The translations under genes were made by a program, and so were the position numbers. A stretch of 64,000 nucleotides of DNA from Colwellia demingiae (GTDB lineage Bacteria > Pseudomonadota > Gammaproteobacteria > Enterobacterales > Alteromonadaceae), in contig NZ_VOLT01000003.1 in the NCBI RefSeq assembly GCF_007954275.1, positions 434,001-498,000 of the forward strand, in the 5' to 3' direction. A model generated the notes under the pieces. The model worked only from the letters and a program-made list of their open reading frames with translations. It was not told the origin of the DNA and ran no database searches. Below are positions 54,814 through 64,000 of this stretch, in pieces. Position 1 is the stretch's first letter, and each line of letters begins with the position of its first letter.

Positions 54814-54870
54814 ATTTTACATAACCCTACAAATTAGTCAAGTAAATACCCTAGTAATTTACTCAGGTAT
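54814..54870 (-). promoter_or_regulatory. iscR promoter with two tandem IscR type-1-like operators
   Basis: On the minus strand, site 1 (54870-54846) contains ACCTGAGTAAATTACTAGGG, which fits the type-1 motif (ATACCYGACTA... pattern) as a 25-bp near-palindrome. Site 2 (54845-54821) contains CTTGACTAATTTGTAGGG. A promoter TTGACT (54841-54836), 16-bp spacer, TAAAAT (54819-54814) overlaps site 2. The double-site plan agrees with feedback repression by holo-IscR. Confidence 0.75.
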
Positions 54871-54895
54871 TATACACCAAGAAATATCATGCGAG

Positions 54896-54930
54896 AAGTA
54901 ATAGTTGACTGTTTTACTCAACTATTACTT
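54896..54930. terminator. Perfect hairpin between cysE and iscR
   Basis: AAGTAATAGTTGA (54896-54908) pairs with TCAACTATTACTT (54918-54930). It lies 26 bp after the cysE stop and may end that transcript before the iscR promoter; the T-run is weak. Confidence 0.6.
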
Positions 54931-54955
54931 TTATTACCAGAATTGAATAGCGAGG

Positions 54956-55765
54956 TTAAATTTCAGGATCAAAGCTTGCCACTTTATTTTCACGGCGCTC
55001 TGCCGCTGCTTTTTCATCTTCGACAAACTCACCTACTCTTAATTCAGGTAAGTTTTTAGGGCAAATATCACCACCTAAGGTGTTAATTTCTTTGCAAAGT
55101 TCACTCACCCTATCATCCATTAAATGCATATGATCAAGTAAACGACCAATGGCTTTAGCCACAGGATCTGGATTATCATGGGACACAGCATAAGCATCAA
55201 AGCCATATTTTTTAGCAACTTCTTCTCGCTGCTGGTTTTCATCTTTACTATGCTTATCTGGCACGATTCGACCCGGAATACCAACCGCAGTAGCATTAGC
55301 AGGTAAATCTTTAACAACAACAGAGTTAGAGCCTACTTTACCGCCCTTACCTATGGTTATTGGTCCAAGTACTTGCGCGCCAGCACCTATAACAACATTA
55401 TCTTCCAACGTTGGATGACGCTTTCCTGCCTTCCAACTTGTCCCACCTAAGGTGACACCATGATAAAGCGTGACATCATTGCCTACTTCAGCGGTTTCAC
55501 CAATAACGATGCCCATACCGTGGTCAATAAAAACACGGCGACCTAATTTAGCGCCAGGGTGGATCTCAATACCTGTTAACCAACGAGAGAACGTGGATAT
55601 GATTCGCGCTAAGAGTTTCCAATTAGCACACCATAACCTATAACTTAATCGGTGAATCCAAATTGCATGTAAGCCCGGGTAATTGAGGATAACCTCAAAA
55701 CTAGTACGAGCGGCTGGATCTCTATCAAAGACACTATTGATATCTTCTTTGATACGACTAAACAT
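54956..55765 (-). CDS. cysE: Serine O-acetyltransferase
   Basis: 269-aa enzyme making O-acetylserine for cysteine synthesis (E. coli 273 aa). The N-terminal helical domain is followed by left-handed beta-helix hexapeptides ([32 protein letters not shown]) with catalytic His in [10 protein letters not shown]. Located just upstream of iscR, a common order in gammaproteobacteria that joins cysteine supply to Fe-S building. Confidence 0.96.
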   Translation of the reverse strand: MFSRIKEDINSVFDRDPAARTSFEVILNYPGLHAIWIHRLSYRLWCANWKLLARIISTFSRWLTGIEIHPGAKLGRRVFIDHGMGIVIGETAEVGNDVTLYHGVTLGGTSWKAGKRHPTLEDNVVIGAGAQVLGPITIGKGGKVGSNSVVVKDLPANATAVGIPGRIVPDKHSKDENQQREEVAKKYGFDAYAVSHDNPDPVAKAIGRLLDHMHLMDDRVSELCKEINTLGGDICPKNLPELRVGEFVEDEKAAAERRENKVASFDPEI

Positions 55766-55803
55766 AAATTATTCCTTCTCTTTTCTTTTCTATTAAGTGG
55801 CGG

Positions 55804-56625
55804 TTATGACTTCTCTTTACTAGACCTTTCCATCGAGGCAAAAATCCCACGCATCATCTTAATTTCTTTAACGTCTGGTCTTGCACGATTGAATAAACGT
55901 CTTAGTTTAGTCATCACTAAACCTGGATGATTTTCTACAATAAAACCTGTCGCTTTAAGTGCTTTTTCAAAGTGCTGATAAAAACGTTCAGTTTCTTCGA
56001 TAACAGGATACAGTTCATCATCTTCATTTTTAGTCTTGGCAATTGAATTACCATTACCTGTACTACGTTCTTGATAATTTTGATCATGCGCTAATAAATA
56101 ACTAGTACGTACTTCATAACTTAAGGTCTGTACGGCCATTGCTAAATTTAACGAACTATACTCAGGATTTGCTGGTATCTGAACATGAAAATGACAAAGT
56201 TGTAATTCTTCATTGGTTAAACCACTATTTTCACGCCCAAAGACTAACGCGACTGGATATTCATCCGCTTCAGCAATCATCTTTTCACCGCAACCTCTAG
56301 GCTCTAACATAGGCCAAGGTAATGTACGTGAACGAGCACTTGTACCGACAACTAAGCCACAATCTTCAATAGCCTCAGCCAAAGTGCTAACAACTTTAGC
56401 ATTAGCTAAAACGTCGGTAGCTCCTGCAGCCATAGCTTGAGCTTGACCATTAGGCATTTCAATAGGATCGACCAAAATCAGCTGACTTAGTCCCATTGTT
56501 TTCATTGCACGTGCCGCACTACCAATATTTCGGCAGTCGGAAGTGTTAACTAAAACAATTTTAACACGGTCTAATAATGTACCCGTGATATTACCTTGTT
56601 GAGAATCTTGCTGAGAATCTGACAT
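55804..56625 (-). CDS. trmJ: tRNA 2'-O-methyltransferase (position 32)
   Basis: 273-aa SPOUT-class methyltransferase. Family features are [22 protein letters not shown] near the N-terminus, [19 protein letters not shown], and [22 protein letters not shown], which form the knotted SAM site. Ribosome site AAGAAGAG lies before the ATG. 38 bp upstream of cysE on the same strand; divergent from suhB, the usual layout. Confidence 0.95.
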   Translation of the reverse strand: MSDSQQDSQQGNITGTLLDRVKIVLVNTSDCRNIGSAARAMKTMGLSQLILVDPIEMPNGQAQAMAAGATDVLANAKVVSTLAEAIEDCGLVVGTSARSRTLPWPMLEPRGCGEKMIAEADEYPVALVFGRENSGLTNEELQLCHFHVQIPANPEYSSLNLAMAVQTLSYEVRTSYLLAHDQNYQERSTGNGNSIAKTKNEDDELYPVIEETERFYQHFEKALKATGFIVENHPGLVMTKLRRLFNRARPDVKEIKMMRGIFASMERSSKEKS

Positions 56626-56656
56626 TTTTTACTCTTCTTGTTTGCTTATTCGGGAA

Positions 56657-56695
56657 AATACCATCGGACTAATTTATTGATCACTTAGCGAGAAT
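56657..56695 (-). repeat. 39-bp dispersed repeat family C, copy 2
   Basis: Reverse complement of the sequence at 11716-11755, with one base missing (CGATGG here against CGATTGG). It lies 32 bp upstream of trmJ. The rest of the 600-bp trmJ-suhB gap is AT-rich with no gene. Confidence 0.8.
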
Positions 56696-57127
56696 AAAAA
56701 GGCTTAAACACAGTCATTGGTTGTAGAGAATAGTTATCCTATTATCAAAATCAATCACGCTATATAAGTCTTGTATTTTCTTATTAGGTAAGTGCCTCTG
56801 CAAAAGCTTATTAGCAAACTGATAACAACACAAAAAAAATGAAATATAGTCTAACTATACTCACATTATTTTACCCGCTCTAAGTTCGCTACTGAAGCGC
56901 TAAGTTTTGCAATAAATGAATTCGTTGGTATAAAGCCCATCTAGATGGCCAATATTCTATCATAGAAGATTACTGCTGTAGCTAACAAAAAGCACGCTTA
57001 TTGGGCATATTTATCTATGGTAATTTGATATTTAATAGTTTTTTTTTCTATATAGAAAAGTGATTGTCCAAATTGATTATTAATTGAACATTTATTTAAT
57101 AATATTATCGCTAAATGTTTTTTTATT

Positions 57128-57136
57128 TGCTATAAT
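57128..57136 (+). promoter_or_regulatory. Extended -10 promoter of suhB
   Basis: TTGCTATAAT has a perfect -10 TATAAT (57131-57136) preceded by TGn. No good -35 is seen 17 bp upstream. It is 90 bp before the suhB start. The gap 56626-57225 holds this, the family C repeat and A/T-rich DNA. Confidence 0.65.
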
Positions 57137-57225
57137 TTGCGCGCTCAATTTTCAAGACTTTTCAAGACAATGTTTGCTTGGAAATGTATGTTCTTTTAAA
57201 ATTTATTTACAAATAGGTACTCTAA

Positions 57226-58029
57226 ATGCATCCCATGCTAAATATTGCCGTGCGCGCAGCGCGTACAGCCGGTAAAGTTATCGTTCTCTCTATGGAGCAA
57301 CTTGATAAAGTTGAAGTTGAATCAAAAGGAACTAACGATTTCGTAACCAGTGTTGATATTAGCTCTGAAGAAGCCATTATTGAAACTATTCGTAAATCAT
57401 ACCCAGATCACACTATTATTGGTGAAGAGTCTGGTGTTTTAAAAGGCAGTGATGACGATTACCAATGGATTATTGATCCACTAGATGGCACAAGCAACTT
57501 CATCAAAGGCATTCCACACTTTGCCGTTTCAATTTGTTTAAAAGTTAAAGGCAAATTAGATCAAGCTGTTATCTTTGACCCAATTCGTGGCGAATTATTC
57601 TCAGCCAGTCGTGGTAAAGGTGCACAATTAAACGGTTTCAGAATCCGTGTAAATAAAAACAAAGAGATTGCAGGAACTATATTAGCTACTGGATTTCCGT
57701 TCAAACACAAACAACATAGCGTTGCTTATATGGCAATGTTTTCAAATTTATTCCAAAAATCTTCAGATATGCGCCGTTCAGGTTCAACTGCACTTGACCT
57801 TGCCTATGTAGCAGCAGGTCGTGTTGATGGTTTCTTCGAAATTGGAACTAAGCCTTGGAATACCGCTGCTGGTGAACTTTTAGTGATTGAGGCAGGTGGT
57901 TTAGTTACTGACTTTACTGGCGGTCATAATCATTCGAATTCAGGCAATATTGTTGCAGCAAATACCCGTATATTAAAAGATGTTTTAAAAGAAATTCGTC
58001 CACATTTAGGTGATGCGCTTAGCAAGTAA
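57226..58029 (+). CDS. suhB: SuhB, inositol monophosphatase family protein
   Basis: 267-aa protein like E. coli SuhB, which dephosphorylates inositol phosphate and joins the rRNA antitermination complex. The start MHPMLNIAVRAAR matches. Metal ligands E67/E68 (GEESG) and D84/D87 (DPLDGTSNF) are kept, but the usual third ligand Asp in WDFAAGE is Asn212 here (KPWNTAAGE, codon AAT). This should weaken or abolish the phosphatase, while the antitermination role could remain. It is followed by a strong terminator, so it stands alone. Confidence 0.95.
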   Translation: MHPMLNIAVRAARTAGKVIVLSMEQLDKVEVESKGTNDFVTSVDISSEEAIIETIRKSYPDHTIIGEESGVLKGSDDDYQWIIDPLDGTSNFIKGIPHFAVSICLKVKGKLDQAVIFDPIRGELFSASRGKGAQLNGFRIRVNKNKEIAGTILATGFPFKHKQHSVAYMAMFSNLFQKSSDMRRSGSTALDLAYVAAGRVDGFFEIGTKPWNTAAGELLVIEAGGLVTDFTGGHNHSNSGNIVAANTRILKDVLKEIRPHLGDALSK

Positions 58030-58070
58030 GTCTTGTATGACTTGAGCTAAGTTATAGCAGAATAATATTA

Positions 58071-58119
58071 AGCGCCACAGCAACCTTAGTAAATTAAGGT
58101 CACTGTGGCGCTTTTTTTG
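58071..58119 (+). terminator. Strong intrinsic terminator after suhB
   Basis: Outer stem AGCGCCACAG/CTGTGGCGCT (58071-58080 with 58103-58112), inner stem ACCTTA/TAAGGT, then T7. Confidence 0.92.
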
Positions 58120-58166
58120 CTTTAGACTACCAATATAGTTATTTGTACATATTGTTAAGAGAGCTC

Positions 58167-58958
58167 ATGGAAAATACGAATACAACAAAACAAGCCTTTA
58201 TTGCTGGAGAAGTTGCCCTAGTTGGCGCCGGTCCAGGAGATCCAGATTTACTCACTCTACAGGCCTTTCGTTTTATCAAACAAGCTGAAGTTGTTATCTA
58301 TGACAGGTTAGTCAGTGCAGAAATAATGGCATTACTGCCAAGTGATTGCCAACAAATATATGTTGGTAAAAAACAAGCAGATCATAGAGTTCCACAAGAA
58401 GGCATCAATCAGTTACTGGTTGATTACGCTTTATTGGGCAAAAAAGTGGTGCGTTTAAAAGGTGGTGATCCTTTTGTTTTTGGACGAGGTTCTGAAGAGG
58501 CACAGTTCTTATTAAGCCATGGCGTTGCTTGTCATATAGTCCCAGGAATGACAGCCGCATCGGCTTGTACAAGTTACGCTGGTATTCCATTGACTCACAG
58601 AAAAGTCGCGCGAAGTTGCACCTTTATAACGGGTAATGTGCAAGATAATGGTGCATTAGATCTGCCTTGGCAGGCATTAAATGATAAAGAGCAAACCATT
58701 GTTTTTTACATGGGGATAAAAAGCTTACCTATAATCACCGCTCAGCTCACAGGAGCGGGTCGTGATATAAATACACCAGCTGCATTAATTAGGAAAGGCA
58801 CTCACCAAGATCAACAAGTGATAAAAGGGACATTAGCAAATTTAACCGAATTAGTGGCTTTGCATAAGATTACGCCACCAAGCTTAATTGTGATTGGTGA
58901 TGTTGTAGGACTATTCCCCAGTGAGCAACTAACTAACTTAGGCTACCTGACACCTTAA
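58167..58958 (+). CDS. cobA: Uroporphyrinogen-III C-methyltransferase
   Basis: 263-aa SUMT making precorrin-2 for siroheme or corrin. SAM-binding VGAGPGDPDLLT, then YDRLVSAEIMALLP, VVRLKGGDPFVFGRGSEEA and IVPGMTAASACTSYAGIPLTHR are diagnostic. It starts at ATG 58167 (AAGAGAG before it). It lacks the CysG oxidase/ferrochelatase fusion. No other corrin or siroheme gene is adjacent, so it could serve either pathway. Confidence 0.93.
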   Translation: MENTNTTKQAFIAGEVALVGAGPGDPDLLTLQAFRFIKQAEVVIYDRLVSAEIMALLPSDCQQIYVGKKQADHRVPQEGINQLLVDYALLGKKVVRLKGGDPFVFGRGSEEAQFLLSHGVACHIVPGMTAASACTSYAGIPLTHRKVARSCTFITGNVQDNGALDLPWQALNDKEQTIVFYMGIKSLPIITAQLTGAGRDINTPAALIRKGTHQDQQVIKGTLANLTELVALHKITPPSLIVIGDVVGLFPSEQLTNLGYLTP

Positions 58959-59002
58959 ATATTTTAATTTATTTAAGGTGTTGAGCTTCAAAATTTAGCA
59001 TA

Positions 59003-59049
59003 AAAAAAGCCTTATGAAGAATATTTATTATTCGTCATAAGGCTTTTTT
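59003..59049. terminator. Bidirectional terminator between cobA and rhlE
   Basis: Stem AAAAAAGCCTTATGA with TCATAAGGCTTTTTT (59003-59017 with 59035-59049). It lies between convergent genes and has A/T runs on both sides. Confidence 0.85.
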
Positions 59050-59095
59050 ATTAATTAATTCTGAGGACAATTAATTTCTGAATCAACTATACCGT

Positions 59096-60496
59096 TTATT
59101 TTGTAGGGCGTACTGCTCTACGTGGTTTAGGTCCAGTACCATCGTATTCAGGCTTTTTACGTCTAGAAGAATCATTGCCCGATTTTGCTTTATTTCCACC
59201 TGCATTGTTACCATTAGCATTACGACCTGATCGTTGACCATCTTTGTGCTCAACTCTGCCATGACCTGCCCCTTGAGGCTTTCCAGACTTTGGTGGCTTA
59301 CCTGTTCTTAAAGGTTTGATAGCACGTGATTCACCTAACTCATTTGCAGGTATAAACTTCTCAATAACTTTTCGTTCAATGTGCTGCTGAATAACATGCT
59401 CAATGCCCCACAATAAATCTAACTCGTCGGCACACACTAGAGACAACGCTTGTCCGGTATTACCTGCACGGGCTGTTCTACCAATACGATGAACATAATC
59501 CTCAGGAACATTCGGTAAATCAAAGTTAACCACTTGTGGTAATAAATCAATATCAATGCCGCGCGCTGCAATATCGGTAGCAACTAATATCTTTACACTG
59601 CCATCTTTAAAGGCAGCAAGCGCTTTAGTACGCGCTCCTTGGCTTTTATTACCATGAATCGCCGCTGCAGTTAGGCCTTCAGCTTCAAGGTGCTTAGTAA
59701 GCTTGTTTGCGCCATGTTTGGTTTTTGTGAAAACCAATACTTGTTGCCAATTATTTTCTTGTATGAGATGCGTTAACACGGCAGGTTTACGTTTTTTATC
59801 AACCGCTGTTAACCATTGAGTCACTTTTTCAGCGGTGCTATTTTCTGCATCCACTGAAATTTCTAGTGGTTGATTCACCAAACCTTTAGCTAACGCACGA
59901 ATTTCAGGTGAAAATGTTGCCGAAAACAGTAAGTTTTGACGGTCTTTTGGTAATACAGCAATAAGCTTTTTAATATCACGAATAAAGCCCATATCTAACA
60001 TACGGTCGGCTTCATCAAGAATAAATACTTCTAATTGACTGAACTTTACTGCTCTTTGGTTGTATAAATCGAGTAAACGTCCTGGTGTAGCTACAAGTAC
60101 ATCTACACCTTGGCGAAGACGCGTTATTTGTGGGTTAATTTTAACGCCGCCAAAAACGACCATAGAATGAAGGTTTAAATACTTACCATATACTTCAATG
60201 CTTTCACTGATTTGCGCGGCTAACTCACGAGTCGGCGTAAGTATTAGTGCTCTAACATTATTCGGTGATACTTTTTTGCCTTTACTTTCACTCAGGCGTT
60301 GTAATAACGGTAAGGTAAAGCCAGCCGTTTTACCGGTACCTGTTTGCGCAGCCGCCATGACATCACGTCCGGAGATAACAGCAGGAATAGCTTGTGCTTG
60401 AATAGGAGAAGGTGTTTCATAGCCCTTATCACGTACTGCTTTTAGTAATGCTTCTGATAAGCCTAAATCAGTAAACTTGGTTGGGGTATCACTCAT
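59096..60496 (-). CDS. rhlE: DEAD-box RNA helicase, RhlE type
   Basis: 466-aa ATP-dependent RNA helicase. Q motif ([14 protein letters not shown]), [18 protein letters not shown] ([12 protein letters not shown]), SAT (LFSATFS) and [10 protein letters not shown] in order. The C-terminal tail from about residue 385 is Gly/Lys/Asn-rich and basic, as in RhlE proteins. It probably helps RNA folding and ribosome assembly, useful in cold. The start is a clear ATG with MSDTPTKF. Confidence 0.93.
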   Translation of the reverse strand: MSDTPTKFTDLGLSEALLKAVRDKGYETPSPIQAQAIPAVISGRDVMAAAQTGTGKTAGFTLPLLQRLSESKGKKVSPNNVRALILTPTRELAAQISESIEVYGKYLNLHSMVVFGGVKINPQITRLRQGVDVLVATPGRLLDLYNQRAVKFSQLEVFILDEADRMLDMGFIRDIKKLIAVLPKDRQNLLFSATFSPEIRALAKGLVNQPLEISVDAENSTAEKVTQWLTAVDKKRKPAVLTHLIQENNWQQVLVFTKTKHGANKLTKHLEAEGLTAAAIHGNKSQGARTKALAAFKDGSVKILVATDIAARGIDIDLLPQVVNFDLPNVPEDYVHRIGRTARAGNTGQALSLVCADELDLLWGIEHVIQQHIERKVIEKFIPANELGESRAIKPLRTGKPPKSGKPQGAGHGRVEHKDGQRSGRNANGNNAGGNKAKSGNDSSRRKKPEYDGTGPKPRRAVRPTK

Positions 60497-60598
60497 AAGA
60501 AATCTCTTTAAAAAATATCAAGCAAATACTGACAGCGCAATTGAAAATGTTGGCAGCATGAAAGGCCGTGCAGCATACAGCAAGGTTAATACCAAGTC

Positions 60599-60778
60599 TA
60601 TACCCAAGCCATTTGAAGCTGCGTGTTTCAGGACGCGTGAGCCATTGATGATCAAGGCGCCTCATTTCATTAATGGTTATTTCCTTAACAAATGAGGCAA
60701 CGAATAGCATAAATTGCTCAGGTGTCCCTCAGGGCTGGTTTAGGAACGCTTTATGCTACGTTATTGATTTCAACAAGA
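60599..60778 (+). repeat. Family A foldback repeat, larger and right-truncated copy
   Basis: It begins TATACCCAAGCCATTTGAAG (one change in the terminal repeat of the 22196-22420 element) and continues TGTTTCAGGAC, then about 95 bp not in the other copy (with its own hairpin GCCTCATTT/AAATGAGGC), then GGGCTGG, TTTAGGAACGCTTTATGC, TACGTTATTGATTTC as in the other. No right terminal repeat follows. It fills the gap upstream of rhlE. Confidence 0.75.
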
Positions 60779-60868
60779 GAACAATCCTTATCGCCCAGAT
60801 ACTTACTGCAATCAATGGGCATATAGCTGCACTTCGCAGATCAACTAAAATTCATAAACGCCATAAAC

Positions 60869-60904
60869 AAAAAAGCCGAGTAACGTTCGTTACTCGGCTT
60901 TTTT
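60869..60904. terminator. Intrinsic terminator of the secDF genes
   Basis: A 17-bp stem (60869-60885 with 60888-60904) of A6, GCCGAGTAACG and the complement ends in T6. It lies 23 bp after the secF stop on the minus strand. Confidence 0.9.
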
Positions 60905-60926
60905 ATATCAAAATTACTTACAAGAC

Positions 60927-61874
60927 TTAAGGCATCATAGCGTCTTGATCAGCACCCTCTTTTTCAATTACTTCAGGTATCAAATCTTCCTTTGAAATAC
61001 CTAGAGATAATGCCACTAAACTAGCGACATAAATTGAAGAGTAAGTACCAACAAAAACACCAAATAATAATGCCGTAGCAAAACCGTGAATCAATTCTCC
61101 ACCTTGAAAGAACAAAGCAGCTAATACTAATAGTGTGGTAATTGAGGTAATAAAAGTTCGGCTTAATGTTTGCGTTAAAGAGATATTAATTATTTCTTCA
61201 GCTTCACTGTTGCGTACTTTTCTAAAGTTTTCACGAATACGATCTGAAACAACAATGGTATCGTTAAGTGAATAACCTATAACGGCTAATATCGCTGCAA
61301 GTACGGTTAAATCAAACTCTAGTTGTAAAATAGAAAACAAACCAAGTGTTAATAACACATCGTGAAATAACGCCACCACTGAGCCTACAGCAAAGCGCCA
61401 TTCAAATCGAAAAGCAACGTAAATCAAAATACAGATCAGTGCTGTTAGCATAGCTAAACCACCCTGCTCTGCTAATTCATCCCCAACACTTGCACCCACA
61501 AACTCAATACGACGCATATCAACAGTTTGGCCAGTCGCTCCTTGTAATACATCAAGTACTTCATTACCAAGCATTTCCGCTTTAACGTCATCACGTAAAC
61601 CTAAGCGAATCACAACATCACGGCTACTACCATAAAATTGCACTTTCGCATCAGCAAAGCCATTAGTTTTCATCACTGCACGAAGTTTTTCTAGATCTGC
61701 TGCTTCTTGAAAACCAACTTCAATCAAGGTTCCGCCAGTAAAATCTAAACCAAAGTTTAGTTTATTAGTGGCTAGAGACGCGATTGAAGCGATCATTAAT
61801 AAGGCGCTAAATACTAAGGCTATCTTGCGATAGCTCATAAAGTTGACAGTTTCTTTTAATTGTAAAATTTGCAT
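60927..61874 (-). CDS. secF: Protein translocase subunit SecF
   Basis: 315-aa RND-like membrane protein, six helices, with the conserved LNFGLDFTGGTLIEVGF and a periplasmic domain, then DTIVVSDRIRENFRK. It follows secD by 20 bp. With SecD it uses proton motive force to help proteins leave the SecYEG channel. Confidence 0.96.
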   Translation of the reverse strand: MQILQLKETVNFMSYRKIALVFSALLMIASIASLATNKLNFGLDFTGGTLIEVGFQEAADLEKLRAVMKTNGFADAKVQFYGSSRDVVIRLGLRDDVKAEMLGNEVLDVLQGATGQTVDMRRIEFVGASVGDELAEQGGLAMLTALICILIYVAFRFEWRFAVGSVVALFHDVLLTLGLFSILQLEFDLTVLAAILAVIGYSLNDTIVVSDRIRENFRKVRNSEAEEIINISLTQTLSRTFITSITTLLVLAALFFQGGELIHGFATALLFGVFVGTYSSIYVASLVALSLGISKEDLIPEVIEKEGADQDAMMP

Positions 61875-61894
61875 AATTTTAATTCCTGCCTTCT

Positions 61895-63742
61895 TTATAT
61901 CGGAAGCTTTTCAAGGCGTTTACCGCCCCAAATAGCGTTAACTACGGCACGAGTACCAACAACAGAGGTAAACATTGAAGTAATAATACCGATAGATAAT
62001 GTCACGGCAAAACCTTTTACGGGTCCAGTACCAATTGCAAACAGAATTAATGCTGCAATTAAAGTGGTGATATTGGCATCAATAATCGTTGAAAATGCTG
62101 CATCGTAACCTTGATGAATTGCTTGTTGAATCGTTTTACCTTCACGTATTTCTTCACTAATACGTTCAAAAATAAGCACGTTAGCATCAACCGCCATACC
62201 AACTGTTAATACGATACCCGCCATACCTGGTAATGTTAAAGTAGCGCCAGGAATCATTGACATAACACCAACGATCAGCACTAAGTTTGCACCTAGTGCA
62301 AGGTTAGCCACCACACCAAAGGCACGGTAATAAACCATCATAAAGATAAACACTAAACCAAAGCCCATTAGGATAGCTTCGAAACCTAGTCTTACGTTTT
62401 CAGCACCTAATGTAGGCCCTACAGTACGCTCTTCTACGATAGTGATTGGTGCAATCAAAGCACCCGCACGTAATAACAGTGCTAGGTTATGCGCTTCAGC
62501 AGCACTACCTGCCCCCGTAATACGGAACGTTTTACCTAAACGTGATTGAATAGTTGCAACAGAGATGATTTCTTGCTGTTTTTCAAAAATGATATTGCCT
62601 TCAGCATCTTTTTTGTCAGTGGCTTTGTATTCAATAAATACCGTTGCCATTGGTTTACCAATATTACTTTTGGTACCACTTGACATTTTAGAGCCACCAG
62701 CACTATCAAGTGAAATGTTCACTTGTGGACGAGAGTACTCATCAAAGCCTGATTTAGCGTCGGTGATATGATCACCTGTTAACATGATGCGTTTTTTCAA
62801 TAAACTTGGTCTACCGTCTTTATCTTTTAACAATATAGAGTTTGCGGGAATACGACCATTTAATGCATTGGATAAGTCACCTTCGGTATAGACTAATCTA
62901 AATTCAATGGTTGCGGTAGCATTAAGGATTTCTTTCGCTTTGGCTGTATCTTGAACACCGGGTAATTCGATAACGATATGTTTTTTACCTTGGCGTTGAA
63001 CAAGCGGCTCTGCAACCCCTAACTCATTGACACGATTTCGAATAATGGTGATGTTTTGCTGTAAAGCATATTCACGAATTTCTTTAAGCTTTTGCTCAGT
63101 CATTTTTGCCGTTAGCGTTAGCGTGTCGTCATCAGTGCTTAGCAGTAAATCACGGTAACGTTTTTTCAGTAATGATTGTCCCGCTTCTAAGTCTTCAATT
63201 TTTCGGAAAACAACGACAACAGAATTATTGGCTTCTTTAACACTGCGGTAGCGAATTTTTTCATTGCGTAAATCACCACGAAAATCACTCACCATACCTA
63301 TTTTAGCTTTATTGATGGCCTCTTTCATGTTTACTTCCATCAAGAAGCTAACACCACCACTTAAATCTAAACCTAACTTCATTGGCTTTCCGCCAATTGT
63401 TGCTAGCCAACTTGGAGTATTAGGCGTTAAATTTAAAGCAACTGAAAACTCTTTACCTAAATTATCATCTAATACATCACGCGCTTTCAGTTGATCTTCA
63501 GTATTATTAAAGCGTGTTAATACTTGACCATTCTCTAAGGCAATACTAGCAAAGCTCAGGTTACTTTCTTCTAATTGTGCTTTGATACTATCAAGGGTAG
63601 CAGCATTAGCTTCAACGCCGCGTAAACCTGAAACTTGCACTGCAGGCGATTCGCCATATAGCATTGGTGTGGCATAGAGCGCACCTATAGCGACAATCAT
63701 TGCCACCATTAGTGTCTTCCATAAAGGGTATTTGTTTAACAC
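61895..63742 (-). CDS. secD: Protein translocase subunit SecD
   Basis: 615-aa protein, E. coli 615 aa. It has [17 protein letters not shown], the large periplasmic domain (residues about 35-440), and six helices including [21 protein letters not shown], the D-x-N motif of the proton path. Start [11 protein letters not shown]. No yajC was seen in the 258 bp upstream that remain in the window, which instead hold a family B repeat. Confidence 0.97.
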   Translation of the reverse strand: MLNKYPLWKTLMVAMIVAIGALYATPMLYGESPAVQVSGLRGVEANAATLDSIKAQLEESNLSFASIALENGQVLTRFNNTEDQLKARDVLDDNLGKEFSVALNLTPNTPSWLATIGGKPMKLGLDLSGGVSFLMEVNMKEAINKAKIGMVSDFRGDLRNEKIRYRSVKEANNSVVVVFRKIEDLEAGQSLLKKRYRDLLLSTDDDTLTLTAKMTEQKLKEIREYALQQNITIIRNRVNELGVAEPLVQRQGKKHIVIELPGVQDTAKAKEILNATATIEFRLVYTEGDLSNALNGRIPANSILLKDKDGRPSLLKKRIMLTGDHITDAKSGFDEYSRPQVNISLDSAGGSKMSSGTKSNIGKPMATVFIEYKATDKKDAEGNIIFEKQQEIISVATIQSRLGKTFRITGAGSAAEAHNLALLLRAGALIAPITIVEERTVGPTLGAENVRLGFEAILMGFGLVFIFMMVYYRAFGVVANLALGANLVLIVGVMSMIPGATLTLPGMAGIVLTVGMAVDANVLIFERISEEIREGKTIQQAIHQGYDAAFSTIIDANITTLIAALILFAIGTGPVKGFAVTLSIGIITSMFTSVVGTRAVVNAIWGGKRLEKLPI

Positions 63743-63828
63743 AATGTGTCCTTTTTATTTATTTCTTTTCGCGCGAACAAGCTGTTCACTCTATTTAACA
63801 ATTGATAGATTTCAGCTAAAAACAGTTA

Positions 63829-63950
63829 CTGTAGTGTTAAGCTCGCAGCCAGTTATTACAGCAACAAAAAGGAAACACGCAGTTGACGCATGTCAATGAG
63901 TATTTCCGATGCAGTTACTGTATTAAATGACAATGAGATTAGCTACTACA
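63829..63950. repeat. Hairpin repeat family B, copy 3
   Basis: Core AGTTGACGCATGTCAATGAG near 63881-63900, variant at the loop (CGCATG rather than CGTTAG). Arms are partly self-complementary (CTGTAGT, TTATTACAG on the left; TACTGTATTAA, ACTACA on the right), less well than in copies 1 and 2. It lies upstream of secD. Confidence 0.65.
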
Positions 63951-64000
63951 ATGATTTCATTGTGCCTTTTGGAAGTACTGCGTTTATGGCGCTTTTTTGT

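Overview
The window looks like chromosome from a cold-marine, low-GC gammaproteobacterium of the Alteromonadales, most like Colwellia. The basis is protein family content (trmJ-cysE-isc order, suhB, DUF3010, MASE1/GGDEF signalling) and AT-rich codon use; I ran no database search. No tRNA, rRNA, CRISPR array, transposase or phage gene was seen.

Layout. 1-2460: end of an M49-type peptidase, then a fatty-acid acyl-CoA dehydrogenase with PsrA/FadR-like operators. 2900-9200: a DUF3010 protein and a sugar-acid type catabolic cluster (SDR, amidohydrolase lactonase, enolase-superfamily dehydratase, class II aldolase), a previously overlooked two-helix mini-protein at 7715-7888, and a ThrE-type exporter. 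9537-13151: M13 peptidase lipoprotein, then an iron storage block (bfd with a Fur box, and two bacterioferritin subunits with complementary losses). 13429-19189: a vitamin B12 uptake locus (riboswitch, btuD, btuC, cobO, btuF, riboswitch, btuB). 19209-29184: mixed genes, including an XRE-regulated membrane protein, a Nudix hydrolase, a U32 protein, a TauE exporter and the folate-independent methionine synthase pair mesX-mesD.

30304-46672 is the second B12 region. A third riboswitch on the minus strand heads the apparent operon: BtuM-like membrane protein, cobB/cbiA, a CobN-like giant protein with a signal peptide and a C-terminal membrane anchor, an ExbB/TolQ-like channel, an ExbD-like DUF2149 protein, and a second cobO. 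Divergently lie cobC, cbiB and, after an inserted MASE1-CHASE histidine kinase and REC-GGDEF-EAL regulator, cobD. The CobN/ExbB/ExbD-like set is the best candidate for an undescribed machine: a chelatase-like protein predicted to work outside the inner membrane, paired with a proton-channel stator instead of the AAA+ ATPase partners of classical cobaltochelatase.

46752-64000 is mostly housekeeping: a membrane GGDEF-EAL protein, iscRSUA-hscBA-fdx with two tandem IscR-type operators, cysE, trmJ, suhB (with an Asp-to-Asn change at a metal-ligand position), cobA (SUMT), a RhlE helicase and secDF. Three families of dispersed non-coding repeats run through the window: a 225-bp foldback element with 19-bp perfect terminal repeats and two diverged relatives; three hairpin elements sharing a TTGACG..GTCAA core but with different self-complementary arms; and a 39-40-bp repeat found twice.

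Together the genes import corrinoids (BtuB, BtuF, BtuCD, perhaps the BtuM-like protein), adenosylate them (two CobO), and supply amidation, the aminopropanol arm and a phosphatase (CobB, CobD, CbiB, CobC) for salvage or late synthesis. No corrin-ring synthesis genes other than SUMT are present in the window.
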